Below, piece after piece: positions 36,389 through 47,110 of a stretch of 64,000 nucleotides of DNA (its first letter is position 1; every line of letters begins with the position of its first letter). A program made the translations under genes and the position numbers. Below the pieces are notes generated by a model. The model made no database searches, was not told the origin of the DNA, and saw only the letters and a program-made list of their open reading frames with translations. Source of the stretch: Anas platyrhynchos (Eukaryota; Chordata; Aves; Anseriformes; Anatidae); the NCBI RefSeq assembly GCF_047663525.1, contig NC_092589.1, positions 74,087,001-74,151,000 of the forward strand. The letters run 5' to 3'.

Positions 36389-36433
36389 TGAGATAGAAGA
36401 TGAATTCAGCTGAAATCACTGATGATGACGAAG
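36389..36433 (+). CDS. BEND3: BEND3 first coding exon (coding from 36400)
   Basis: The acceptor TTTTTTAG ends at 36388 and the donor GAAG|GTAAAA starts at 36434. The exon is 45 nt: 11 nt of 5' UTR, then ATG and 11 codons plus one base (MNSAEITDDDE). It is matched by human MNSTEFTEDVE. The in-frame TAG just before the ATG rules out an N-terminal extension within this exon. Confidence 0.92.
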
Positions 36434-39400
36434 GTAAAATACTATGCCACCGTGTAACTTATGATCAGGCAAAAATAATTGTTGAATGGAAACCTTGTAA
36501 CCTGATAACAAATGCACTTGGATCAGGACGAGTTAATTTAATGGTTTTTGAAAAGCTACCTAAAATACACCATTATCTTTTTTACTCATTATATTTTCTG
36601 CTCTACATCCTTCCTCCCCCTCCAAAATATCTTCCTACTGTAACTTTATTTGTTTATACTTTAGACTCTTCTTCGGGGAAGAAACTGTCATTTACTGGAT
36701 GACTGTTTGGTTCCTAGCATAATGAAAGCTTGACTTTGGGGTGGCCTCAGCATACACTTATTGTGCAAGTCATAAAAAAAAATAATGATGTTCTTCAAAA
36801 CACATTTTCATAAAAAGAAACAAAACACAAAAGATTGTATTAAGGCTGTCATGGTTTTCTGGAGAGAGTGCTTTATCTTTCTAAACCTTCTCTTTTTCCA
36901 GTAAAAATTCCTAAAAAAAATATTGTGAAAGTAGAAACAGAAAATGAAGATGAAGCTCTAGACTGCTCGGTAACATCCAGATCTTCTGAGAAACACTCAC
37001 TGGATGGCGCAGTTACTTGCCTACAGGATTCCAACAAACGGAAACAGACCTCACTTGGTTGTGATGGTTCAGGGAGCCAGCAAGATGTCTTACCCAGTGT
37101 GAAGAAAAGACGCTTTACACAAGAGGTGACTTCTCTATACATGACTGTGTGATTTTTCTGTTCATATTTTGTAGGCTAAATTCATTGCTGTCATTAGCAA
37201 AATGCAAGTCATTTAACTAGATTTGCATTAACAATGAGTTTGAGTCAAATATGGCTGATCTTGACCCAGTTCACAAACAATACTTGTCTGGGCATTTCTT
37301 TAACGTGGGAGCAATCGTATCTATGAAACACATTTACAGGTTAATTCATTCATTTGAAGTATATTTTTGTTGTTTTTCAGAGAACGTAGGAGCAGCTAGG
37401 GATTTGGATTAACTGAGTATGACTGAGTACAGTCCCTCTCATGTCACACAGTCCTTCAGCTGGATCCTCAGTGGTAGCATCAGGGCTATAACTCTCTTCC
37501 TTCCGTGACACAGATGTCAGTGACACAAGCATAAATTTACATATTACTTGAACAATAAAGTGCAGGGATGCAGAAGACTTCAGCACACCAAGAATGGAAT
37601 GTATTACAGCTTCTTCAGCATCCCAGTTGTGACAATCCAGACGTTTGTCCAGCCGGTGAAGGAGATTCCAAATCTCTTCAGTTATCCCCTTCTAGTGTTT
37701 CACCTCCCTAGCGATTGGGGATGTTTTCATTAATCTTTGTTGAAACTGAGCAGGTTTCTCTTTGTCCTTGTTCTTTCCGGTAGGGAGAGCAGTGACCATC
37801 TGTTCCTAAAAAAAAGTCTTATGCACGTGGGAAAACTGGTGTGATGCCGTCCACCCTTGGCCCTTCCTTTCTAGACTAAATTTCTGTCTCTTCAGCTCTT
37901 CTTCAGGAGTCACCTTATATTTTTGTTGTTCTCTTTGAGATTCCCAGAAGGGTAGTGGTCAGTGTTGGATAGTCAAATCTCTCCTAACACCCTCTGGAAC
38001 AGTATAATGACCTCCTGTTTTTCACACTCAGCACTTTATTAAAATAACCTAGATTCAAATTCATCCTCTTTTGAATAACTTCAAGCCCTGGGTTATATTT
38101 AGTTTATGACCTACTCTAATGCACATATCCTTTTCTGCTGTTCTGCCACTTAGCCAGTTACTCTGTGTTGTGTTTGTGCATTTCATTTCTCCTTTCTAGC
38201 CATAGCTCTTCATATTTGTTTTTCTTGACTGTCATCTCTGTAACTTCTTGGGGCTCTGTTTTTATTCCTGAGTGCCTGTGGTAGGTAGGTTTTAATCTTA
38301 TAACATTGTTTCTTTCTTTTTTCCTTTCTCTTTTACTTTTTGCAATTATTTTACTTACAGTAGAAATCTTTAAAGAGCTGCATAATGGTCTCCAAACTCT
38401 GCTTTCTTTGTATTTCATTGTTTGCCTTTCATACATTTAAAAAAAATTGTTTGAAATGAATTATAACCTTGGATTTATTATATCACAAAGTGACCCAGTA
38501 ACAATGATGAAAAATCATTCTTGACTGACCTCAGTGAATCAGCATGTTTAGTTAAACTACCAACCAGAAATAAGCCTTACAACATTTTTAAAGTGCACTG
38601 CTTTTCTAGTACCAATATTTTGTTTCAGTTGATGACTGCATTAACTATTTCTGTTTAAACAGATAACAAGATATTCTGGAGAATATTGTGCTTGTAGTGT
38701 ATTCTTACTACATATCACATAGGCATCTGTGCAGGATATAATTAGAGCTGTACTTTTTATATTACGTAATTATTCTTTTGGGTTGGTGATTATAATACCA
38801 AATGACTTCCTATGAGAAGACATTAAACTTTTTTTTTAATTATTCTGATTGTCATTTCAAAAATAGAAAATATTTTCCCCCAAATTTATTAAAAATAATT
38901 TTTAAAAATCCCATGTGGGAGAATATAAATTAAAAAAAATAATTGCAGAAGACATTTCCAAGTTCTTATGTATTTGATAGATTTTAAAAAATATTTTTCT
39001 TGCTCAGATATATTTATTCTTCTTCATTTGTATGCTAGAGTATTATGTTCTCTGTTTTCACAGATATTGGGACTTTGTGTATGAAGTGTGATAAAGCTCA
39101 TAAATTACCCGGACTTTAACAGTGAGGAGAGCAATAGCTAAACAACTTTTAAAACTTGGCTTAGGACTCCAAGAGATAATGTGAGAGATTATTTCATAGT
39201 GAATTATATTGGTCAGTGTTTACCAAAATGCTGCATTTTGGACATTTTCAAAGACTGTATATGAAACAAAAATTTGCTCTGCAAATATGATATATAAAAC
39301 AGCACTATATTATCTATATTGAATCTTATAAAAAAATTTCTTTGTTTTTTGACTGTACATTAAAGCTGATCGTCTTAAATGGAAATAGTATTATCTGAAA

Positions 39401-42400
39401 TGCAGTAATGACACTGCAGGCACTAAAGATTGGTGTCTTTAAAAATTACAGGCAGTTAATTTAAAATATTAAATACTAGGGTAATTGGAGAGCTGAAGAA
39501 AAGCCCCATATATATGCTGCAAATAGTGCTGTTCCCAGATAGAAACTGTATAAAGGCACAGTAATTGAAAGCAAAAGGGAAAGACGATGAGACTGCTTCT
39601 GAAATAGAGAATGCTTACACGTAGGCCCAAATGTGTTGTCATCTGTTAGCTGAACATTGGCTGTGTGCTTCTGAAATGCAGATACCCAAATCCCTCCTGC
39701 AGCCAGATCCAAACATTGTGAGCTGCTGTAGTGCAAGGGCAGGAGTTCTGCAGCCGTCGCAGCAGAGGTTGGCTGTGGTTCTTGGCACGAATGCTGCTTT
39801 TGCTCCAGAGCACCACATCCAGATCCGAGAACGCAGCCTTTTTCAGAATATTCACTGTCAAAGTGCCATAAGATACTGCAGTCAACAAATGTGTGCTGGT
39901 TAATACACATTCTGATACCGCTATATCCTGGCTCTGTGTGTGGGGTGTGCAGTAATCGAAGGTACCCTCACATTGCCTAGATTTATTGTATAATTAAATA
40001 AGAAAAATTAAATAATTAAATAAGAAAAAAAAGGGCAGCAGGAGTTCTGAAGAGAGCTAACAGGCCGTTGGTGACCTTGGCGAGCTATTTAGTAAAGAAG
40101 GATCTGAATGAATCATGCTCTGTCTGTGAGTGAATATTTGGAATATTCTCTGTAAACAGGAATGCTAGCAGAAAAAGCTAGCTGCTTAGGTAACAGAGTT
40201 CACTTGGTATCAAAGAACTATATTCTCCAGAATTGGAATTCTGTTTTGTTCTTTTCATCCAAAATGGTGAAAGAAGTTTGTTAGCTCAGCCCAGGTGTCT
40301 GACTAGGCAGCAGAACAGCCCACGGGTCCCTGTTGTCCAATGAGATTGTCATGACCTGCTTTCAGGTGATGCCTGCTTGGGAAAGCTGACTTACCATCTG
40401 GAAATGCCTCTGTTTCTCCACTGACAAGCACAGGGCATCTGTGCCGACTGCAGGGCCAGAGCAGGAGCCTACAATTAGCTGGGAGCAATTAGGATCGCAG
40501 TCAGCCTCTTGTGTTTTGGTATAAGCCGCAGCGAGCTGATTTCAGCGGGGTTTATCATACCTCTTGCTGGGGTAAAAGCCACACTTCAGGTGCTGGCTTC
40601 TTGCTGTCCCCATAACAAATGTTATCTACAGCCTTCTAAACGGGACCTGAAAGTCAGGTGTCCTAAGCACCACCGCTGCTAAGGACTGTGTGCACCAAGA
40701 AGTACATTGCCTTTATGTTATGCTTTCATCTGCCATCTGGCCATCCACACAGCTCTGAGTGCACACACAAATTTTCATGTGCAGGGCTGTACGATGTGAA
40801 GGAGAGCAGAATTTGGGAAATGCAACTCCAATTTCATTGGGTTTGCTGGTTCCTAATCTTGGAGTGAAAAACAGCTTGTTCTGTTTGAGCATGCACTGCT
40901 TTAGGAATTGAAAAGTAATTAGATTCAGTTTGTCACTGGAGTAAGCAGATGCCAAGTATGAGGACACATAGGGACCGGGCTAATTTTGTGGGTGTCACGG
41001 CTCTGTTTTTCAGAAGGGAACATTAATTCGAGTTCCTCGTTGTAGGATGTAGGGGGTCTTTGCTAGCATTTCAAATTGTTCATGGCTCTCAGCTCAGACC
41101 TCGAGTCTGCGTTCCATTTGTTTTAATACTTGAATGCAAATTCTGTATTTTTAAAATCTAATTAGTGCTCTGTGGAACAAGTCAAGCCAAAATGTTTTAG
41201 TACAGTCTTTTCTAAAATCTGTGAATGTTTTCTCATGTTTGGATTCTGTATGGTGAATTTTGATTATGTTGTATCTACTTAACTTCATAAGAATTATTTG
41301 CAATATCCATGTGTTTGAAAAAAAAATAATAATCCCTGAGCCCTGCATATTTACTGCGAGTTGATGAAAATGCTTGCTTCAGATTTCAAACAATGAGGTA
41401 GAGTTAGAAATGATCGAGAACATGAACTTCTTAAGAGCTGACTCCTGTTTTTATATAAACTATTTTGAAAATTGTAAAGCCATGAATCTAAACTTCTCTG
41501 CCTTTCAGAAGTAAAGAAGTCTTAATTAAGCTTCCCTTTTTAAAAAGTCAATATCAAGATAAGCCTAACTTTTAAAATATATGTATTATTTCAATAAAAT
41601 ATTTTTGAAAATTACATTCTTAGAGTTGTACACCATTATAAATATAAAGACAAACTACTACAACAACAAAAAAAACACAGTATAAACTTTTCACATCAGA
41701 AAGAAGAGAATAATAATAATTTTGGTGTCTTTGTGGTGTAGCCTTTATGTTATTTTCAAAAGCTAACCTAAAGAGAGTGCTAGAAACATTAAATGTAGGT
41801 GGTGGAGGCAGTGGCAAGGTCACAGGACGAGGAGTCAGAAAATCTAGATTCTATTCTTGGCTCTCCTGCTGACTTGTTGCCGCCCAAGTCCTCTACAGCT
41901 CAAGGTGGAGCATAATGATACTTAATTTGGGAGAGTATTTAGAGCTCTGTGGGTAAAGAGCTAAGGATTATAATTTAATTTATATCTTATGGTGAAAACC
42001 ATGAGACAAGAAAAAATGAAAAAAACAAATAAGACTTCACCTTACTTTTGTTGATGTATTTTTCTAGTGAGTTTATTAATTTGATGTGTGTAACACAAAT
42101 AATTTTTATGTAACAATGCCTGCTTAAGGGGCACATGTCTATAGGTAATATTTTTAAGGCAGTCTTACTAATACAATATTTATCTGTTCAAAGGGCTGCA
42201 ATTCAAACATGAAGAACAGAGACACTGGCTCGCCCACTCAGGTAAATACAGAGCAGCCAAGCAAGAACAAGAATCCTAACATAACGTGGCTCTGTGAAGA
42301 AGAACCCTTCAGCGACATAACCACTTCGTCTTACAAGAAACCTCTCTATGGCATCTCACACAAAATTACAGAGAAGAAGAACCCAGCAGGAGCGGAGCAG

Positions 42401-44434
42401 TTTGCCTCCTACGACCTGTATGAGAAACTCAATCCCAGCAGTCCCTCGCATCTTCGGACTCTGAATGACCAACGCAAGAGGGACTCTGCTGCAGCCATCG
42501 CCGCTGTAGAGTCTGACCCAAATATATATTCTTTGATCCAGAAAATGTTCTACACGCTGAACACCCTCAATTCCAACATGACTCAGCTTCACAGTAAAGT
42601 TGACCTGCTGTCTCTGGAGGTGAGCAGAATTAAAAAGCAAGTCAGTCCGGTGGAGTCCGTTGCAGATTTCAAGCCTCCCCCCGAGTACACGCTGACTTCT
42701 GCAGAGCTCAAACAGATCATGGATCAAAGCACGTCAGGGGGAGACCTGGCTTGCCGGTTACTAGTGCAGCTCTTCCCAGAGCTCTTCAGCGACGACGAGT
42801 TCAACAGAAACTGCAGCGCGTGTGGCTTTCTTAACAAAAGGAAACTTGAATCTCTTCATCTGCAGCTTATCCGTAACTATGTGGAAGTTTGTTATCCTTC
42901 TGTGAAGAATACAGCTGTGTGGCAGGTGGAGTGTTTGCCTCAAGTCAATGACTTTTTCAATAGGTTTTGGGCTCAAAGGGAAATGGAAAACAGTCAGCAG
43001 AGTGTGCAATCGTCTAGTTTTTATGATACTGAGCAGGTAGAATCCTCTCATTTTATTGACGATAAAGAGCAGGAAGAAGCTTTGTCCTTGGACAGGAGTA
43101 GCATCATTGCCTCCGATTACATTCTGGATGCTCAGGATCTCAATGAATTTTTAGATGAAGCTTCCTCTCCGGGGGAATTTTCTGTTTTTTTGTTACATAG
43201 GTTGTTCCCAGAACTCTTTGACCACAGAAAATTAGCCGAAAGGTACAGCTGCTATGGAGACTCTGGGAAGCAACTGCTGGATCCTCATCGGCTCCAGATA
43301 ATCCGTAGGTACACTGAAATTTACTTTCCAGACGTGCAAGAAGAAGAAGCCTGGTTGCAGCAGTGCGTTCAGCGAATAAACGAGGAGCTTGAAAATACGT
43401 ATATGGATGGAAGCGAATGTGATCAGTTGAGAGATGACTGTTACGATTCTTCTAGTTTACCAGACGACGTATCAATCATAAAAGTGGAAGATAGTTTTGA
43501 ATACGAAAAGCCTGGTAGACGCTCAAAAAAAATTTGGCTTGTGCCCATTGACTTTGAGAAACTTGACTTTCCCCCTCCTGATTTCGATGTCCCTGTCCCA
43601 GATTATCTGTTGAACAAAGAACAGATTAAAAACATATATGAAAGTAGTCTTTCCATAGGCAATTTTGCCTCTCGATTGCTTGTTCTCTTATTTCCCGAAC
43701 TGTTTACTCACGAAAACTTACGGAAGCAATACAACTGTAGTGGGTCTTTAGGCAAGAAACAGCTTGATCCCACTCGAATTAAATTAATTCGACATTACGT
43801 GCAGATACTGTACCCGAGGGCAAAGAATGACAGAGTGTGGACGTTGGAATTTGTTGGGAAGCTTGACGAGAGGTGTCGGCGACGAGACACGGAGCAAAGG
43901 CGCTCGTACCAGCAGCAGCGGAAGGTCCACGTGCCGGGGCCCGAGAGGAGGGAATTTCTCAGCTATGCAATAAACCCCGAAAGGTTTCGAGAAGAGTTCG
44001 AGGGGCCGCCGCTGCCACCCGAGAGAAGCAGCAAGGATTTTTGCAAGATACCACTCGATGAACTTGTTATTCCTAACCCAGACTTCCCTGTGCCTTCTCT
44101 GTATTTGCTGTCTGATAAGGAGGTGAGAGAGATAGTGCAGCAGAGCCTTTCCGTTGGAAACTTCGCTGCCAGGCTCCTTGTAAGACTCTTTCCCGAACTC
44201 TTTACTCCCGAGAATCTCAGACTGCAATACAATCATTCAGGTGCTTGTAACAAAAAACAGCTGGATCCTATCAGACTGAGACTGATCCGTCATTACGTGG
44301 AAGCGGTTTACCCCGTGGAGAAAATGGAGGAAGTATGGCATTATGAATGTATACCGAGCATTGATGAGCGATGCCGGCGTCCTAACAGAAAAAAGTGTGA
44401 TATACTGAAAAAAGCAAAGAAAGCAAAGAAGTGA
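36400..44434 (+). CDS. BEND3: BEND3, BEN domain-containing protein 3 (three coding exons, 832 aa)
   Basis: A nuclear DNA-binding repressor of heterochromatin, rDNA and CpG-island genes (established for the family). The join 36400-36433, 36902-37125, 42194-44434 gives 832 residues; human has 828. Seen in the peptide: start MNSAEITDDDE; a SUMO-type VKVE around residue 21 and IKVE around 516; a basic KKRR at about 79-82; a coiled-coil-like stretch at about 206-236; and four BEN domains at about 256-346, 401-486, 559-649 and 726-816, each with an LLxxLFPELF-type core (BEN2 reads LLHRLFPELF) and a later IR.Y[VT]E/Q segment. The C-terminus is basic (KKAKKAKK). The start is supported by an in-frame TAG at 36394-36396. 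No frameshift or missing domain is seen. Confidence 0.97.
36434..36901 (+). other. BEND3 intron 2 (short, 468 bp)
   Basis: The shortest intron seen in the gene. If retained, the reading frame stays open for 89 more codons before a stop at 36700-36702, adding an unrelated tail. No known domain is visible there. Confidence 0.8.
36902..37125 (+). CDS. BEND3: BEND3 second coding exon
   Basis: The acceptor TCTTTTTCCAG ends at 36901 and the donor AAGAG|GTGACT starts at 37126. It encodes VKIPKKNIVKVETE... through VKKRRFTQE, covering residues 12-86. It carries a VKVE sumoylation-type motif and the basic KKRR, both present at equivalent places in human BEND3. Confidence 0.94.
37126..42193 (+). other. 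BEND3 intron 3
   Basis: A 5.1 kb, mostly AT-rich intron. It contains a MIR-like SINE fossil near 41,790-41,985. The longer - strand frame near 39,476-39,910 has no recognisable family and is probably chance. Confidence 0.75.
41790..41985 (+). mobile_element. Ancient MIR/CORE-SINE-like fossil
   Basis: The block shows, in the right order, features of MIR-type SINEs: AATCTAGATTCTATTCTTGG, then CTCTCCTGCTGACTTGTTGC, CCAAGTCC, ATAATGATACTTAA, and near the end GGTAAAGAGCTAAGGATTAT. These mirror the remembered consensus (ctggattCTATTCCCAGCTCTGCCACTGACctg...ATAATGATACT...GTAAAGcgctt...TATTAT). It is highly diverged and its limits are approximate. Confidence 0.7.
42194..44434 (+). CDS. BEND3: BEND3 large terminal coding exon with all four BEN domains
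   Basis: The acceptor TTCAAAG ends at 42193, joining in phase 0 to the previous exon (...FTQE|GCNSNMKNRD...). The exon codes 746 residues and ends in TGA. The internal ATG at 42209 gives an open frame on its own, but the upstream in-frame codons and the human alignment show translation enters from the previous exon. All four BEN domains and the coiled coil are in this exon. Confidence 0.96.
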   Translation, partial: GCNSNMKNRDTGSPTQVNTEQPSKNKNPNITWLCEEEPFSDITTSSYKKPLYGISHKITEKKNPAGAEQFASYDLYEKLNPSSPSHLRTLNDQRKRDSAAAIAAVESDPNIYSLIQKMFYTLNTLNSNMTQLHSKVDLLSLEVSRIKKQVSPVESVADFKPPPEYTLTSAELKQIMDQSTSGGDLACRLLVQLFPELFSDDEFNRNCSACGFLNKRKLESLHLQLIRNYVEVCYPSVKNTAVWQVECLPQVNDFFNRFWAQREMENSQQSVQSSSFYDTEQVESSHFIDDKEQEEALSLDRSSIIASDYILDAQDLNEFLDEASSPGEFSVFLLHRLFPELFDHRKLAERYSCYGDSGKQLLDPHRLQIIRRYTEIYFPDVQEEEAWLQQCVQRINEELENTYMDGSECDQLRDDCYDSSSLPDDVSIIKVEDSFEYEKPGRRSKKIWLVPIDFEKLDFPPPDFDVPVPDYLLNKEQIKNIYESSLSIGNFASRLLVLLFPELFTHENLRKQYNCSGSLGKKQLDPTRIKLIRHYVQILYPRAKNDRVWTLEFVGKLDERCRRRDTEQRRSYQQQRKVHVPGPERREFLSYAINPERFREEFEGPPLPPERSSKDFCKIPLDELVIPNPDFPVPSLYLLSDKEVREIVQQSLSVGNFAARLLVRLFPELFTPENLRLQYNHSGACNKKQLDPIRLRLIRHYVEAVYPVEKMEEVWHYECIPSIDERCRRPNRKKCDILKKAKKAKK

Positions 44435-44769
44435 CAGGCTCTTGAAATTCCTAAGACTGTGACCACTAAATTATTGTCAGGAGGATGCTTTGTTTTAGCC
44501 GGAGGGGGCCTGTCAGGGGCTGGGGTTGCTCAGCGTCTAGGACAGATAGGCACTAAGTCTGTTGCATTTTGACATGCGTGTTGCATCCATGTGGGCACTG
44601 CAGCAGTGGGAAGTGGCTTACTACACTTGTACATGGGCAAAGATCACCAGTCATCGGTGACACAGCTCTTAATGACTCATTAAGAGCTTTCACTGGTGCC
44701 AATACATGTATTGAAACTGTATTATTCCACTCCCCATTTCTGCATTTTCCTTTTTTATCACTTTCTAAT

Positions 44770-44775
44770 AATAAA
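44770..44775 (+). terminator. Proximal BEND3 polyadenylation signal (candidate)
   Basis: AATAAA about 335 bases after the BEND3 stop, followed by a T run and a modest TG-containing stretch (CATTGTGCTC). Confidence 0.45.
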
Positions 44776-47084
44776 GATTTTTTTTTAAAACATTGTGCTC
44801 TTCAGGGGCAGTTTTTCATTTTACCCTTATAAAGAATCATGTTAGTTCTTTTGGAGTTTGAAATTTAATTTAAATTGTCAAGTCTAATTGTTTCTGAAAG
44901 TGCCATATTCATTGAAAATCATTGGAATGTCTGACTTGGCTTCTGCAGCAATTGCAGCTTTACGTTTGTTTTGTTCTTGACGATACTGAGATGCTGAAAG
45001 TAGTAACACTGTGTCAAAGAATGGATGGGAGTGATGTGATTCCCATTTTTGCCTGTTACCCATGTTTTGTTTCTAAACATTCTGCGAGTTGAACTAGTGA
45101 AGAATTTAAGATGTGAGCATGGACACAATGTGAATGTTTCTTTATGTTTCTTTATGTTGACACCACAAGCTTGACCCTGCCCCTGTGAGTTTGAGTTTTC
45201 GCTCAGTGTCAGTGCTGGCATGCCTAAGGATGGCTTGTGTGAGCAGAGCCAGCAGCACAGACCCAGCCTGTCCCCATGGAATGTATTGCCATTGCCTGCT
45301 TGCCACTGTTTGCAAAATGCCAACAACAACAACAGCATAATAAGCAACAAGAACTTAGAAAAATTTTAGACCTTACTCTCTGTCAAATCATGATTCCAAA
45401 GGCTTCCAGTGTTAATAATGAATTGAATATATAAAAAATGCAAAGATCACGTGCAAAGATTGGTTCTGTGATGGAATTGAATGCTACAGGGTCCCCACAT
45501 GTGAGCTGTGGTAACGTAACTCATTGTAACTCAGTGCAGCACCATCTGGATTTTTCAGGTGTGGGGATACTGAGCTCCCTCACTTCGCCAAATTGATTTG
45601 GTGTAATTAGTAGCTACTTGGAGACATAATTGTGTATGTATAACTTAGGTTCATACAGTCAAGTTTGCATCATTAATAAGCTCAAGTGTAACAGAGACCA
45701 CCCAGAACCCAGTGTGACTCTGCTGTATGATTTGTCACTGGAGAGCACTGCTTCAAAACCAGTTTTCCTTTTTTTTTTTTTTTTTTTCCCTAAAAAATGA
45801 AATAAATGAAATAGACCTGCATTTTTAAGTCAGTAGGGACGGTGATTGCTTACTGACCATCACTGGAACACCTTGGAGCAATTGTTGACGTTCTCTGTGG
45901 TCCTTTTTTGTTGTTTACTTAGGTGGGTCATAGTATCAAATTTTAAGTCTGTTCCAGTGTAATTTTCTATTTTAGCATTTGTAAGAAAGTACAAAATAAT
46001 TGATATTTTTACTTCGGATTTTTAGAATTTATCGTTCTTAGAGTCATATCGATCCCTCCCTTTAAAAAAGCAAGACAAAACATTTTTTCCTAATGGCAAG
46101 TATTAGCAAAAATATATCATGTTAAACCAGGAATAAATCATGATAGATAGTAGCATTTGCTCGTTTTCCCCATGTGCTAGCAACATTCTCAAAGAATGTA
46201 TGAAGAAAGTCATGAATGTACTAAATAATACACTGATACTGTTTATATCCATTTAAATGTTTCCTGTTGGTTTAAATAATAGCAGACCATGCACAAAATG
46301 GATATCAGAGCAAATATGGCTATAATAAAATGAAAACATTTTACCAAAGATAAAGAACTGTACCACAACGTCTGCATCTTTCATTTTAGTGCATAAATTT
46401 AGCGAATTGAATGTATCAGAAACCAAGACTTTCTCCTGTAATTGTATGCTACCTAGCACCTCTGTGAATTTTTTTACATGCACTTTTATGGGAGACATAA
46501 ACTGACAGAAAATAATCAACAGCCTCTTAATTTTGTGTTGTTAATGCCTGACCAGAAGGTAAGAAATATGAAGTGCAGGTTTCCTTTGTAACTTTCTTAT
46601 CTTAATGTCATGCATGTTTTACCACTAAGTGATGCTGAAGCTCCCAAAAGAAGTCGGTAGATGTTAAACTTTTGTACAACTGACAGATGTCACTAGCTAG
46701 CATGCAAATTTGAGACATACTGGCTTTTACTCTAGGCGTGGATATTTTAGAATAATTTGAATCACCCTCTCCTGATAAGGCACAATCAGTCCATTTATCT
46801 TATAGACTAATTAGTGAAAAAAAAAGCGAATTTCACCTTTTGAAATGGCATTTTCAAAAGTGGGTACGGAAAGATCCTCACTGTTTATTCTCTTAACTTC
46901 TGTCTCATTGCTGTGTACATTCCTCCCGTCTCGCTGTTCACCACCTTCCACGGTTTGTTTGATTGTATGCTTTATGACTGATATCAAGAAAATACAGACA
47001 TATGGGTAGTGACGCGGCTCACTAAAGCTCACCCTCGCAGTGCATCTGAAGTACAGCCACTTCATCCAGTTGGTCTGTCCTGTA

Positions 47085-47090
47085 AATAAA
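47085..47090 (+). terminator. Distal BEND3 polyadenylation signal (candidate)
   Basis: AATAAA followed about 30 bases later by a TGTTGTCTGG GT-rich element. This is a better downstream context than at the proximal site. Confidence 0.4.
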
Positions 47091-47110
47091 TTAAAGTTAT
47101 ATTATTTTCA

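Larger units (their letters stand above)
44435..47110 (+). other. BEND3: BEND3 candidate 3' UTR
   Basis: AT-rich sequence after the stop, with AATAAA signals at 44770-44775 (short UTR, about 340 nt), 45801-45806, and 47085-47090 (long UTR, about 2.7 kb). A T-rich run lies near 45770-45787. The extent is inferred; no introns or other genes are apparent. Confidence 0.45.

Noticed and set aside
39476..39910. 144-codon - strand frame in BEND3 intron 3
   Set aside because: No splice context, no recognisable family, and competing + strand frames of similar length. Probably chance, though not tested by search.
44919..45350. 143-codon - strand frame in the BEND3 3' UTR
   Set aside because: No homology recognised and the composition fits antisense UTR; no start context.
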